Assembly (NCBI RefSeq): GCF_001701025.1
Contig: NZ_CP016793.1
Coordinates: 6,386,001-6,450,000 of the forward strand
Direction: 5' to 3'
Length of the DNA: 64,000 nt
Origin: Lentzea guizhouensis
Lineage (GTDB): Bacteria; Actinomycetota; Actinomycetes; Mycobacteriales; Pseudonocardiaceae
Shown here: positions 36,633 through 44,856 of the stretch, piece after piece
How positions within the stretch are numbered: the first letter of the stretch is position 1
Layout: each line of letters opens with the position of its first letter
Translations under genes and position numbers: made by a program
The notes under the pieces: generated by a model
Seen by the model: the letters and a program-made list of their open reading frames with translations, nothing else
The model's database searches: none
Told to the model about the DNA's origin: nothing

Positions 36633-37465
36633 GACTCGACCTCGACTCCGTCCGTGTCGCGCTGGGCGGGCGTCCGATCCTCGACCGGGTCAGCCTGACG
36701 GTCCACTCCGGACAGTTCGTGGCGCTGGTGGGGCCCAACGGCAGCGGCAAGTCCACGTTGCTGCGCACCGTCTACCGGGCGCGGCGACCCGACTCCGGCA
36801 CCGTCCGCCTCGACGGACGCGACCTGTGGTCGGTGCCCGCTGCGGAGACAGCACGCCACGTCGGCGTGCTCATGCAGGAACAGCACACCGGTTTCGAGTT
36901 CACCGTCGCGGAGACCGTCGCACTGGGACGGACACCTCACCTCGGCCTGTTCGACCGGCTCACCGGCACCGACCAGGCGGCGATCGACGACGCGCTCGTC
37001 CGCACCGGGCTGACCGCGTTCACCGGCCGCCGGGTCGGCGACCTGTCCGGCGGTGAACGCCAGCGGGTGCTGCTGGCCCGCGCCCTCGCCCAGCAGCCGC
37101 GGGTGCTGGTGCTCGACGAGCCCACCAACCACCTCGATCCACGCCACCAGCTCGACCTGCTCGAGCTGGTCCGCGACCTGGGCGTCACGGTGGTGGCCGC
37201 GCTGCACAGCCTCGACCTCGCGGCGACGTACGCCGACACCACCGCCGTGCTGCAGAACGGCCGGCTGGTCGCGCACGGCCGACCCGCGGACGTCCTCACC
37301 GCGGAGAGGATCGGCGAGGTGTTCGAAGTGGACGCCACGGTGCATGACGACGGCGGGGGAACGAGGTTCGTGCTGCGGCCGCGGTGCGTCTGCCCGGACG
37401 AGCGGTGCCACTGGAGCTGCCGCACCCGCCGGGCCGGGGTGGGCGCTGATGCGCCCGTGTCGTGA
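36629..37465 (+). CDS. Siderophore-type ABC transporter ATPase with Cys-rich tail
   Basis: This 278-residue ATPase of the FepC/BtuD group has Walker A GPNGSGKST (about residue 37), signature LSGGERQRV, Walker B VLVLDEPTNHLD and H-loop LHSLD. The gene starts at ATG 36629 overlapping the permease stop. The last 30 residues are unusual: CVCPDERCHWSC gives four cysteines and one histidine, a possible metal or Fe-S site not normal for this family. A strong terminator follows. Confidence 0.93.
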   Translation: MRLDLDSVRVALGGRPILDRVSLTVHSGQFVALVGPNGSGKSTLLRTVYRARRPDSGTVRLDGRDLWSVPAAETARHVGVLMQEQHTGFEFTVAETVALGRTPHLGLFDRLTGTDQAAIDDALVRTGLTAFTGRRVGDLSGGERQRVLLARALAQQPRVLVLDEPTNHLDPRHQLDLLELVRDLGVTVVAALHSLDLAATYADTTAVLQNGRLVAHGRPADVLTAERIGEVFEVDATVHDDGGGTRFVLRPRCVCPDERCHWSCRTRRAGVGADAPVS

Positions 37466-37476
37466 CCATCTCCCGG

Positions 37477-37507
37477 ACCCGCGCCGGGCACGGGGCCCGG
37501 CGCGGGT
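37477..37507. terminator. Terminator of the siderophore-importer operon
   Basis: A perfect 13-bp stem, ACCCGCGCCGGGC, with a 5-base loop lies 12 bases behind the ATPase stop. It could also end a minus-strand transcript from motif 4. Confidence 0.85.
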
Positions 37508-37627
37508 GTCGCGGCGGTGGACAGCGGCGCAGTGGGGAGACCACGCCGCCGTGGTGCCTCAGGCGACGGTCACGGCGCCGGTCGTGCCGAGAGCGGTGGA
37601 CGGGAGGATCGACCGGACACACCCCAG

Positions 37628-37656
37628 TGGTCGGTCCGAATGGCCGGTGAGTTCCC
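37628..37656 (-). promoter_or_regulatory. SigC-type promoter motif 4 (orphan, divergent from sigma gene 1)
   Basis: On the minus strand, GGGAACT (37650-37656), N16, CGACCA (37628-37633), then 7 bases and a GTG that opens only a 16-codon frame. The geometry is the same as at sigma gene 2, where this promoter drives a zinc-finger membrane protein. Here that gene is missing. Confidence 0.5.
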
Positions 37657-37670
37657 CGGTGTTCCACCGT

Positions 37671-37676
37671 TACGAT
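37671..37676 (+). promoter_or_regulatory. -10 element of sigma gene 1
   Basis: TACGAT stands 8 bases before the GTG at 37685, implying a leaderless mRNA. The same arrangement (TACGCT plus 8 bases) precedes sigma gene 2. In both cases AGTTCCC lies 14 bases upstream of the -10. Confidence 0.45.
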
Positions 37677-37684
37677 TCAGTTTC

Positions 37685-38239
37685 GTGAGCTGCGCAGATG
37701 ACGAGGTGACCCGCTGGGCGCTGCAGGCCCGCGGAGGTGACCGCGACGCCCTGGAGCGGTTCGTGCGGGCGACCCAGCGCGACGTGTGGCGGTTCGTCGC
37801 CCACCTCGCGGACTGCGCGGTCGCGGACGATCTGGCGCAGGAGACGTTCCTGCGGGCGTTGTCGAGCCTGCGGCACTTCGAGGCGAGGTCGTCGGCGACG
37901 ACGTGGCTGCTCTCGATCGCCCGGCGGGTCGTGGTCGACCAGGTGCGGATGGCGCGGTCGAGGCCTCGGGTGTCCGCGGACGTCGACTGGGTGCAGGCGG
38001 CTGATCGCGCGCAGGGCACGTCGTCGGGCTTCACCGCGGTCGTCGAGCTCAACGTGCTGCTCGACGCGCTGACGGAGGACCGGCGGGAGGCGCTGGTGCT
38101 CACCCAGGTCCTCGGCCTGGGGTACGCCGAGGCCGCGGAGGTCGCCGGGTGCCCGGTGGGGACGATCCGCTCGCGTGTCGCGCGGGCGCGCGAAGACCTG
38201 GTCAGGGCGGCCGGGCACGGAGTCGGCGAAGTCGGCTGA
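37685..38239 (+). CDS. SigC-like ECF sigma factor (paralogue 1)
   Basis: This 184-residue group-IV sigma factor has region 2 ([35 protein letters not shown]) and the -10-recognition segment [20 protein letters not shown]. Region 4 follows ([37 protein letters not shown]). The closest family I recall is mycobacterial SigC. It is 66-70% similar by eye to the other two sigma factors in this window. It sits between the siderophore importer and the zinc importer, both behind the same promoter motif. No anti-sigma gene is adjacent. It starts with GTG 37685. Confidence 0.9.
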   Translation: MSCADDEVTRWALQARGGDRDALERFVRATQRDVWRFVAHLADCAVADDLAQETFLRALSSLRHFEARSSATTWLLSIARRVVVDQVRMARSRPRVSADVDWVQAADRAQGTSSGFTAVVELNVLLDALTEDRREALVLTQVLGLGYAEAAEVAGCPVGTIRSRVARAREDLVRAAGHGVGEVG

Positions 38240-38246
38240 CATTGCC

Positions 38247-38275
38247 GGGAACTACCCCGGCCGGGTGAACGACCT
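38247..38275 (+). promoter_or_regulatory. SigC-type promoter motif 5 (azt operon)
   Basis: GGGAACT (38247-38253), 16 bases, CGACCT (38270-38275), then 7 bases and GTG 38283, the first codon of the ATPase gene. This implies a leaderless transcript. Confidence 0.65.
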
Positions 38276-38282
38276 GTGGCAC

Positions 38283-38911
38283 GTGACCGCGTTGTCCCTG
38301 CTGCTCAAGGGAGTGCACTGCCGCTATGGCAGGCATCCCGCCGTTCATTCCGTCGACCTCGACGTGCCCGCGGGTGCGCGGGTCGCCCTGATCGGCACGA
38401 ACGGCTCCGGCAAGTCGACACTCCTGCGTGCGGTGCTGGGGTTCCAGCCCGTCGCCGGGGGAGTGGTCGAGGTCGGTGGCGAGCGGGCGGCGACGTCGGC
38501 GCAGTGGCGCAGGCGGCGCACCGAGGTGGCGTGGATTCCGCAGCTGCGGTCGACCGGCCGGTTCCCGCTGCTGCTCGGGGAGCTGCTGGACAGCAGCGGT
38601 GACGGCGGGGCGGCGGGAGGCCGCCGCGGCTCGGACTGGCGGGCTGGAGTCCCGGTGTGCACACGCTGTCGGGCGGGCAGGCGCAACGGGCGTGGCTCGC
38701 GCGTGCGGTCGGTGCCGTCGCCGCGGGTGCCGGGATGGTGCTGGCCGACGAACCCACGGCGGCACTGGACTTCGCCGGGCAGGAGGAAGCGGCGGCGGTG
38801 CTCACCGAGCTGCCGGTGACGCTGCTGGTGGCCACGCACGACCGCGCGGTCGCCGACGCGTGTGACCGGGTCGTGGAGATGGCCGCCGGACGTCTGCGGG
38901 ACGTCGCGTGA
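38283..38911 (+). pseudogene. aztA: AztA-like zinc ABC transporter ATPase, frameshifted
   Basis: This is the ATPase of a manganese/zinc-type ABC importer. The first frame carries Walker A IGTNGSGKSTLLRAVLG and reads to LLLGELLDSSGDGG. The second frame carries VHTLSGGQAQRAWLARAVG, Walker B MVLADEPTAALD and the H-loop ATHDRA. The join needs one extra base in the G/C run near 38605-38640, and the 629-base span is one short of a multiple of three. Sequencing error or recent inactivation are both possible. The GTG start at 38283 sits 7 bases behind a SigC-type -10. The permease overlaps its stop by GTGA. Confidence 0.75.
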
Positions 38912-39711
38912 TCGCCGACCTGCTCGCGCTGGTCCCGGTGCAGCGCGCGGGTCTCGGCCTGCTGCTCGGCGCGGTCGCGTTGCCGCCGGTCGGGGTGCTC
39001 ATCGTCGGGCTCGACATCTACCCGGTCCGGTTCGCGATCATGCACGTGGCGTTGCTCGGCAGCGCGATCGGCCTGCTCACCGGCACGGACCCGTTGCTGT
39101 GGGCGCTTTTGCTGTGCGCGCTGGCGGGTGGCGGGCTCGCGCCGTTCGCGACGACCTCGGCCGGCCTGTCCGGTGCGATGGGCTTGCTGATGAGCCTCGC
39201 GATTGCCGTGGCGCTGCTGGTGCTGTCGATCTCCGGCGTGAACGCCAACGGCGCGTTCGAGCTGCTGTGGGGTTCCATCCTGTCCACCCGGCCGGTCGAC
39301 CTCGTGGTGCTCGGGGTGCTGGCGGTGGCTATTCCGGCGCTGTTCTGGTGGCGGCGCAGGGATCTGTCGTTGCTGTTGCACGACCGGGAGCTCGCTGCCT
39401 GCTCCGGCGTGCGCACCGGCCCGTTGACGACGGCCTTGCTCGTGGTGATCGCGGTGTCGATCGCCGGAGCCGTCAAGCTGACCGGCGCGTTGCTCGTGGA
39501 CGCGCTGACGTTGTTGCCCGCGCTGGCCGCGCGGCGCATCGGACGCGGGCTGACCGGGATGGTCGTCGCGTCCATCGGCATCGGGCTCGTGGTGGCCGTC
39601 GCCGGCCTGTTGCTCGCACTCGTGCTGGACCAGCCCCCTGGTCCGGTGCTCGTCCTGCTGGCGGGCGTGATCGCCCTGCTCGCCCAGCTGCTACCGATGA
39701 GGAGAACCTGA
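38908..39711 (+). CDS. aztB: AztB-like zinc ABC transporter permease
   Basis: This 267-residue membrane protein of the ABC-3 (ZnuB/AztB) family has seven or eight hydrophobic segments. Typical are GLDIYPVRFAIMHVALLGSA near the N-terminus and KLTGALLVDALTLLPALAAR in the ABC-coupling region. The GTG start overlaps the ATPase stop. With the following binding protein it forms an importer for zinc (or manganese); the zinc assignment comes from the binding protein. Confidence 0.85.
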   Translation: MIADLLALVPVQRAGLGLLLGAVALPPVGVLIVGLDIYPVRFAIMHVALLGSAIGLLTGTDPLLWALLLCALAGGGLAPFATTSAGLSGAMGLLMSLAIAVALLVLSISGVNANGAFELLWGSILSTRPVDLVVLGVLAVAIPALFWWRRRDLSLLLHDRELAACSGVRTGPLTTALLVVIAVSIAGAVKLTGALLVDALTLLPALAARRIGRGLTGMVVASIGIGLVVAVAGLLLALVLDQPPGPVLVLLAGVIALLAQLLPMRRT

Positions 39712-39714
39712 CCA

Positions 39715-40494
39715 GTGAAGATCAAGCTCGTCGTGCTCGGCGCGGTGTTCGCGCTGACCGCCTGCGGTGGCGGTGCGCAGCCCGCGGCGCCGAACGGGTC
39801 CTCGGACGCCCCGGCGGGCAAGAAGGTCGTCGCGGCCACGGCGTGGGAGGCCGCGCTGGCGAAGGCCGCGGGCGCGACCGACGTGAAGGTCGTCGTGCCG
39901 GCGACCGTGGCGCACGCGGCCGACTACGACCCCAAGCCGTCCGACCTCGCCGCCGTGGCCGGGGCGGATCTCGTGCTGTACGCGGAGTTCGAGGGGTTCG
40001 CGCCCAGGCTGAAGGAGGCCGCGGGCGGGTCGGCGAAGGTCGAGGTGGTCAAGCTCGAGAACGCGCCGGAGGTGGTGCGCGCCGAGGTGCTGCGCCTGGG
40101 AGGCCTGCTCGGCACGACGCCGGCAGCACAGGAGTGGTTGAAGAAGTTCGACACCACGCTGGCGGACGTCAAAGCTCAGGTGAGCGGTGCGTTCGCCGGT
40201 GGCAAGGCACCGAAGGTGGTCAGCCAGGCGTTCGTGGCCTACATGGCCGCGATCACCGGTGCCGAGGTCGTCGGCACGTTCGGCCCGCAGCCGGTCACTC
40301 CGGGGCAGCTGGCCGAGCTGTCGGGCAAGCAGCCGGATCTCGTGTTCGACAACGTGCACATGTCGACCGGCACCGTGCTGCCCGGCTCGTCCGCGAAGCA
40401 GGTCAAGATCATCAACTACCCCGGTGCGGACCTGGACCTCCTCGGCGTCTTTAAGACCAACGCCGAGGAGATCACCAAGGCCCTCAAGGCCTGA
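39715..40494 (+). CDS. aztC: AztC-like zinc-binding lipoprotein
   Basis: This 259-residue cluster-A-I solute-binding protein has a lipobox LTAC near residue 16. The family motif AHAADYDPKPSDLAAVAGAD carries the first zinc-ligand histidine. A later DNVHMSTG supplies another histidine; such proteins usually use three His plus an Asp or Glu. It has the short loop form without the long His-rich insert of ZnuA, which fits AztC. The GTG start follows GAGGAG. No AztD metallochaperone gene is adjacent, unlike the usual aztABCD order. Its stop overlaps the convergent acyl-CoA ligase by 11 bases. Confidence 0.85.
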   Translation: MKIKLVVLGAVFALTACGGGAQPAAPNGSSDAPAGKKVVAATAWEAALAKAAGATDVKVVVPATVAHAADYDPKPSDLAAVAGADLVLYAEFEGFAPRLKEAAGGSAKVEVVKLENAPEVVRAEVLRLGGLLGTTPAAQEWLKKFDTTLADVKAQVSGAFAGGKAPKVVSQAFVAYMAAITGAEVVGTFGPQPVTPGQLAELSGKQPDLVFDNVHMSTGTVLPGSSAKQVKIINYPGADLDLLGVFKTNAEEITKALKA

Positions 40495-42115
40495 CCAGCT
40501 CCTGCACGGCGCGGCGGTCGACCTTGCCCGCCGCGCCGAGCGGGAGCGCGTCGACCACGACCAGGCGCTCGGGGAACTTGCGCGGTTCCAGGCCCTGCTC
40601 CGCCAGGTGCGCGGTGAGGTCCTGCAGCGTCGGTGCCGGTTCCGCCACGACGCAGGCGCACAGTCGTTCGCCCAAGACCTCGTCCGGCACCGGAACGCAC
40701 ACCACGTCACGCACCGCGGGGTGGGTGGCGAGCAGGGCTTCGACCTCGGCGGGGCTGATGTTCACGCCGCCGCGGATGATCACGTCCTTGCGGCGGCCCA
40801 CGACGTGCAGGTAGCCGCCCGCGTCGATGCGGCCCAGGTCGCCGGTGCGCACCCAGCCGTCCGGCGTGCGGTAGCGCTCGTTGAGCTCGGGTGCGCCGAC
40901 GTAGCACATCGGGGACATCGGGCCGAGCGACACGATCTCGCCGACCTGACTGGGCGGGACGTCCCGCAGCGAGTCGTCGACGATCCGCAGCCGCGCCACG
41001 AACGGGTTGGGCCGCCCCGCGGTGTCCGCGTGACTGGGCGGGTCGTCCAGGGCGGTGTGGCAGTTGACGCCGTCCGCCGAGCCGTAGACGTTGACCACCG
41101 TGCAGCCGAGCGTGTCGCGGACCCGTGCGGCGGTCGTGGCGTCGAGGGCGGCACCGCCCAGTGCGACCACTCGCAGGCTTGCCGTGTCGAACCGGTCGAG
41201 CTCCGGGCTGTCGATGATCATCCGCAGCATCGTGGGCACCGCCAGCACGTGCGTCGGGCGAGCGCGTTCGATCATCGACAGCGCTGCGGTGACGTCGAAC
41301 TTGGGCAACAGCACGAGAGTTCCGCCATGCACCGCGAGCGTGACCGACGTGCCGTTGCTGCCGTAGGAGGACGCGAGCGGGACCATGACGAAGTTGCGCA
41401 GTTCCGGGTTGCCGCCCATCAGTTCGCCGATGAACCGGCCACGGCCGCCGATCAGCGCGTTGTGGGAGTACAGCACCATCTTCGGCGCCGCCTCGGAACC
41501 GGAGGTGACCAGGATCCGCGCGGGACCGTCGGGGTCGGGGCAGGCGGGGGAGAAGCGGGCCGCGTCGGCGGCCAGCAACGCCGTCACCGGAACGCATCCC
41601 GCGGGAACCGGGCCGTGACCCGCCGCGATGACGGTCCGCAGCTCGGGCAGTTCGCCCGCCAGCGCGCGGGTGCGCTGGGCACAGGGGTAGTCGCCGTAGA
41701 AGGTCGTGGTCACCACCGCGACCGCCCCGGAACGGCTGAGCAGGCTGGCCGCCTCCTGGTCGCCTCGCCCCACCGGGTACGGCAGCGAAATCGCGCCCAG
41801 CGCGGCGATCGCGAGGTCGAACGCACACGCCAGCCTGCCGTTGGGCAGCTGGATGCCGACGACGTCGCCCTGCTCCACGCCCATGCCCGCCAGGCCCACC
41901 GCGAGCGAACGGGCCATCAGGTCGAGCTCGGCGTAGCTCAGCTCCCCGTCCGCGTCGACGATCGCGGTGCGGTCCGGTCCGGCGAGGACGTGCTCTCTGA
42001 ACAGCGAGTGGAGGTCGCGGTCGCGGTAGAGGCCTTCGGCGGCCCAGCCGCGCCGGAGCTCGTAGGGCACCAGGTCGGCCAGGTGCTTCACGACGGGGGC
42101 TGCGGCGAGCGTCAC
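40484..42115 (-). CDS. Acyl-CoA ligase (AMP-binding family)
   Basis: This 543-residue adenylate-forming enzyme has the phosphate-binding loop RILVTSGSEAAPKMVLYSHN, a variant of the usual TSGTTGxPK. It also has GSADG in the A5 region, GWVRTGDLGRIDAGG (A7) and GRRKDVIIRGGVNISPAEVE (A8). The conserved catalytic lysine is in AAGKVDRR near the C-terminus. It should activate a carboxylic acid to its CoA thioester via an acyl-AMP. The GTG at 42115 overlaps the CoA-transferase stop and has GGAGG 5 bases upstream, so that start is preferred over an ATG at 42127. The substrate is unknown; cyclohexanecarboxylate-type ligases are the nearest match I recall. Confidence 0.85.
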   Translation of the reverse strand: MTLAAAPVVKHLADLVPYELRRGWAAEGLYRDRDLHSLFREHVLAGPDRTAIVDADGELSYAELDLMARSLAVGLAGMGVEQGDVVGIQLPNGRLACAFDLAIAALGAISLPYPVGRGDQEAASLLSRSGAVAVVTTTFYGDYPCAQRTRALAGELPELRTVIAAGHGPVPAGCVPVTALLAADAARFSPACPDPDGPARILVTSGSEAAPKMVLYSHNALIGGRGRFIGELMGGNPELRNFVMVPLASSYGSNGTSVTLAVHGGTLVLLPKFDVTAALSMIERARPTHVLAVPTMLRMIIDSPELDRFDTASLRVVALGGAALDATTAARVRDTLGCTVVNVYGSADGVNCHTALDDPPSHADTAGRPNPFVARLRIVDDSLRDVPPSQVGEIVSLGPMSPMCYVGAPELNERYRTPDGWVRTGDLGRIDAGGYLHVVGRRKDVIIRGGVNISPAEVEALLATHPAVRDVVCVPVPDEVLGERLCACVVAEPAPTLQDLTAHLAEQGLEPRKFPERLVVVDALPLGAAGKVDRRAVQELVRP

Positions 42116-43694
42116 TGGAACCTCCACGGGGAGACGAGTGCGGGACAGCCGCGGTCGTCGCGGCCCACAACGGCGGCGAAGCGGGGATCACCCGGCAACG
42201 CCGCGAGATCGGTGACCACGTCGACACCCTCGACGCGGCCGTCGACGGGAACGCGGAAACCCGGGGCGGGGCGGCCGTTCGTGCCGGCGAGCAACGCGCT
42301 CGCGGCCCCGAGCAGGCTGCTCTCGACGGCGACGCCACGGCCGGTGAGCCGCCGGGTGAGCACACCGGCGAGCACCGCCTCGGCGCCGATCAGACCGCCG
42401 AGCACGTCCACCAGGGTCATCAGCGACGGCGCGGGGTCCTCATCGGACGGACGGACGAGCTCGGCCAGGCCGGTGCGCGCCTGGACCATGAAGTCGGTGC
42501 CCAGCGGGACGTCCGGCAGTTCACCGCCGCCCCAGCCGGACGTGTAGGCGTAGACGATGCCGTCCGGGAGGTCAGGCGCCGCCAGCCGCCACCTCTCGGC
42601 GTTGCCGGGCGCCCAGTTGTGCAGGAACACGTCCGCGTCCGCGAGCCGGTCGCGCAGCCGTTGCCGGTCGGCCGGGTCCTTCAGGTCGATCTCGACGGCG
42701 CCCTTGCCGCGGTTGAGCGCCAGCCAGCGGGCCGAGGTGTCCTGGCACATCGGGGGCATGCCGCGCAGGGGATCGCCGCCGGGTGGCTCGACGCGGATCA
42801 CGGTGGCACCCAACAGCCCCAGCAGGTGCGCGGCCAGCGGTGCCTGGATCCGCCGGCCTGCCTCGAACACCACGAGGTCCGTGCCGTTCGTGCGGGTGGC
42901 CGGGCCTGCTGTGGGGCGGATGCGCCACGGGGTGGCGATCGGTTCGACCGGGGCGTGCAGAGCGCAGACGCTCGCACCACTGACGGCGGCGACTTCGGTG
43001 ATGTACCGGAACGTGGCGGCGCGGGTCGCGGTGTGGAGTGCTTCGGGGATCGGGGCGGTCGCCGTCGCATACCGGAACTGGTAAGGCTTCCAGCCGCCGC
43101 GGACCGCCGCGCCGTCGGTGCCGAGCCCGTTCCAGAACGCCGCCCAGACCTCGGGCACCAGCGCCTCGACCTCGAACCGCACGCCGTCGGCGCTGACGAA
43201 CGGCGGACCGCCGGGCCGCAGTCGACGGCCTCCGCCTCGTCCGCTCCCGCGGCCGCCAGGTACTGCGAGATCGTCAGCAGGGCCGCCTCGGCAACGCTGG
43301 TCCGGACGCGGGGTTCGCCGCGCAGGACCGCCGCCAGCAGCCCGGTCATCCCGAGCACACCCGCCGCCGTGCCGCAGAGGTCGACGCCGATGCCACGCGG
43401 TGAGCCGGAACGCCTGCCGTGCACGTGCATCACGCCGCACGCGGCCTGGACGGTCGACTCGTCGTGCAGGCCGGGGACGGTCACCGGCCCGGCCCAGTCG
43501 ACGATCACCTCGTGCCGGTCACCGCCGCGCAGCGTGACCACCGCCTCGGCCGCGTTGTGCGCGGTTCCGCCGTGGACCTCGGCTCCCAAGGCGCGCAGAT
43601 GAGCGCGCATCAGGCGTGCCGCCGCGCTCGTGCCCGAGACCGACGCGGTAGCGCCCTCCAGAGCCGAGGCTTGCACTGCTGTGGCTTCCGTCAT
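42112..43694 (-). pseudogene. Family III CoA-transferase, frameshifted
   Basis: This is a CaiB/BaiF-type CoA-transferase of about 527 residues. The N-terminal frame from ATG 43694 reads to AEAVDCGP. The second frame continues with GGPPFVSADGVRFEVEALVP and covers the rest (DLVVFEAGRRIQAPLAAHLL, LNRGKGAVEIDLKDPADRQR, PDGIVYAYTSGWGGGE). One G is missing near 43207-43215, and the span is one short of a multiple of three. Family III enzymes move CoA between acyl-CoAs and free acids through an aspartyl-CoA intermediate. It is co-transcribed with the acyl-CoA ligase. ATG 43694 lies 7 bases after a SigC-type -10. Confidence 0.78.
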
Positions 43695-43701
43695 GACCTA
43701 A

Positions 43702-43730
43702 GGGTCGGACGCAGAGCCATTCGGGTTCCC
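43702..43730 (-). promoter_or_regulatory. SigC-type promoter motif 6 (CoA-transferase/ligase operon)
   Basis: On the minus strand, GGGAACC (43724-43730), 16 bases, CGACCC (43702-43707), then 7 bases and ATG 43694. The leaderless geometry equals that of the azt operon and the zinc-finger gene. Confidence 0.6.
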
Positions 43731-43743
43731 ACGATGGTGTGAT

Positions 43744-44856
43744 GTGTGCGTGACAGGTGACAGCAGGTTGCGGCAGTTCGTCGACGAGGTCGTCATCCCC
43801 GCCGAATCCGAGCTGGACGCGGGCGGAGGCCTCGACCTGCGCGAGCTCGCGCGGGATGCCGGGCTGTGGGCCCGGCCGCTCCCCGCTGAGCTGGGCGGGG
43901 GAGGCCAGTGCCTGGCCGGCTACTTCGCGGTGGCCGAGGACGAGGGTCGCAGCGACCACGGCCCGGACGTGGTCGGCTCGTCGAGCCTGCTGACCGTGCG
44001 GATGCTCACCGCGCACGCACAGCCGGAGCTCCGGGACGCCGTGCTGACCGATCTGGTGGCCGGTCGGGTGCACGTGGGCTACGCGATGACCGAGCCCGGC
44101 GTCGCGGGCTCCGACCCGTCGGGGCTGCGGACCACGGCCGAACGCGGCGCCGACGGCTGGTGGACTGTGAGCGGGCGCAAGTGGTTCACCAGCGGCGCTG
44201 CCCGCGCGGACCTGGTGCTGGTCGTCGCACGCACCGGTGATGCCTTCTCGGTCATCGCTGTGCCGGCAAGGGGGATCCGGGTCGAACGGGAGCTTGACGT
44301 GCTGGGCACCGGAGGGCAGCACGAGATCTCCTTCGACGCGGTCCGGGTGCCGCCGACGCACCTCGTGGGCGAACCGGGCCAGGGCCTGCGGCTGGCGGGC
44401 GAACGTCTCGCGCTGGGGCGGACCCTGCGGGCGTTGCGCTGGACCGGGCAGGCGCAGCGATGCCTCGACCTGCTCGCGGACCGGGCGGTGTCGCGGGTGC
44501 TGGGCGACGGGGTGCTGGCCGACCGCCAACTGGTGCAGCGGCTCGCTTTCGAGTCGGAGCTGGAGGTGCGCTCGGCGCGACTGCTGACCCGTGAGGCCGC
44601 CGCGCTGGTCGCTGCCGGCGAACGAGCCCCGGTGGAGGTGAGCTTGGCGAAGGTCGCTGCCGCACGGGCGTTGAACACCGCCGTCGACGCCGCGATCCAG
44701 GTCTACGGCGCGGAAGGGCTCACCGCGGCAACGGGTCTGCCTCGGCTGCTGCGTGTCGCACGGACCGCCCGCATCCTCGACGGCGCGGACGAGCTGCACG
44801 TCACGACGACCGGGCGGAGGCTGCTCACCAGGCGTCAGGTGGCACCAGGCCGGTGA
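43744..44856 (+). CDS. Acyl-CoA dehydrogenase family protein 1
   Basis: This 370-residue flavoprotein of the acyl-CoA dehydrogenase superfamily has GYAMTEPGVAGSDPSGLRTT, the FAD/substrate signature, and a following SGRKWFTSGA. The C-terminal helical domain has AIQVYGAEGLTAATGLPRLL, where a catalytic base is often found one helix later. It is divergent from the CoA-transferase operon, with 49 bases between starts. The three genes therefore look like one acyl-CoA pathway: activation, CoA transfer and desaturation. GTG 43744 and 43750 are both possible starts. The end overlaps the next convergent gene by 32 bases. Confidence 0.85.
   Translation: MCVTGDSRLRQFVDEVVIPAESELDAGGGLDLRELARDAGLWARPLPAELGGGGQCLAGYFAVAEDEGRSDHGPDVVGSSSLLTVRMLTAHAQPELRDAVLTDLVAGRVHVGYAMTEPGVAGSDPSGLRTTAERGADGWWTVSGRKWFTSGAARADLVLVVARTGDAFSVIAVPARGIRVERELDVLGTGGQHEISFDAVRVPPTHLVGEPGQGLRLAGERLALGRTLRALRWTGQAQRCLDLLADRAVSRVLGDGVLADRQLVQRLAFESELEVRSARLLTREAAALVAAGERAPVEVSLAKVAAARALNTAVDAAIQVYGAEGLTAATGLPRLLRVARTARILDGADELHVTTTGRRLLTRRQVAPGR

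Noticed and set aside
37296..37667. 123-codon minus-strand frame behind motif 4
   Set aside because: Arg/Pro-rich, overlaps the strong terminator and the end of the ATPase gene, no family features.
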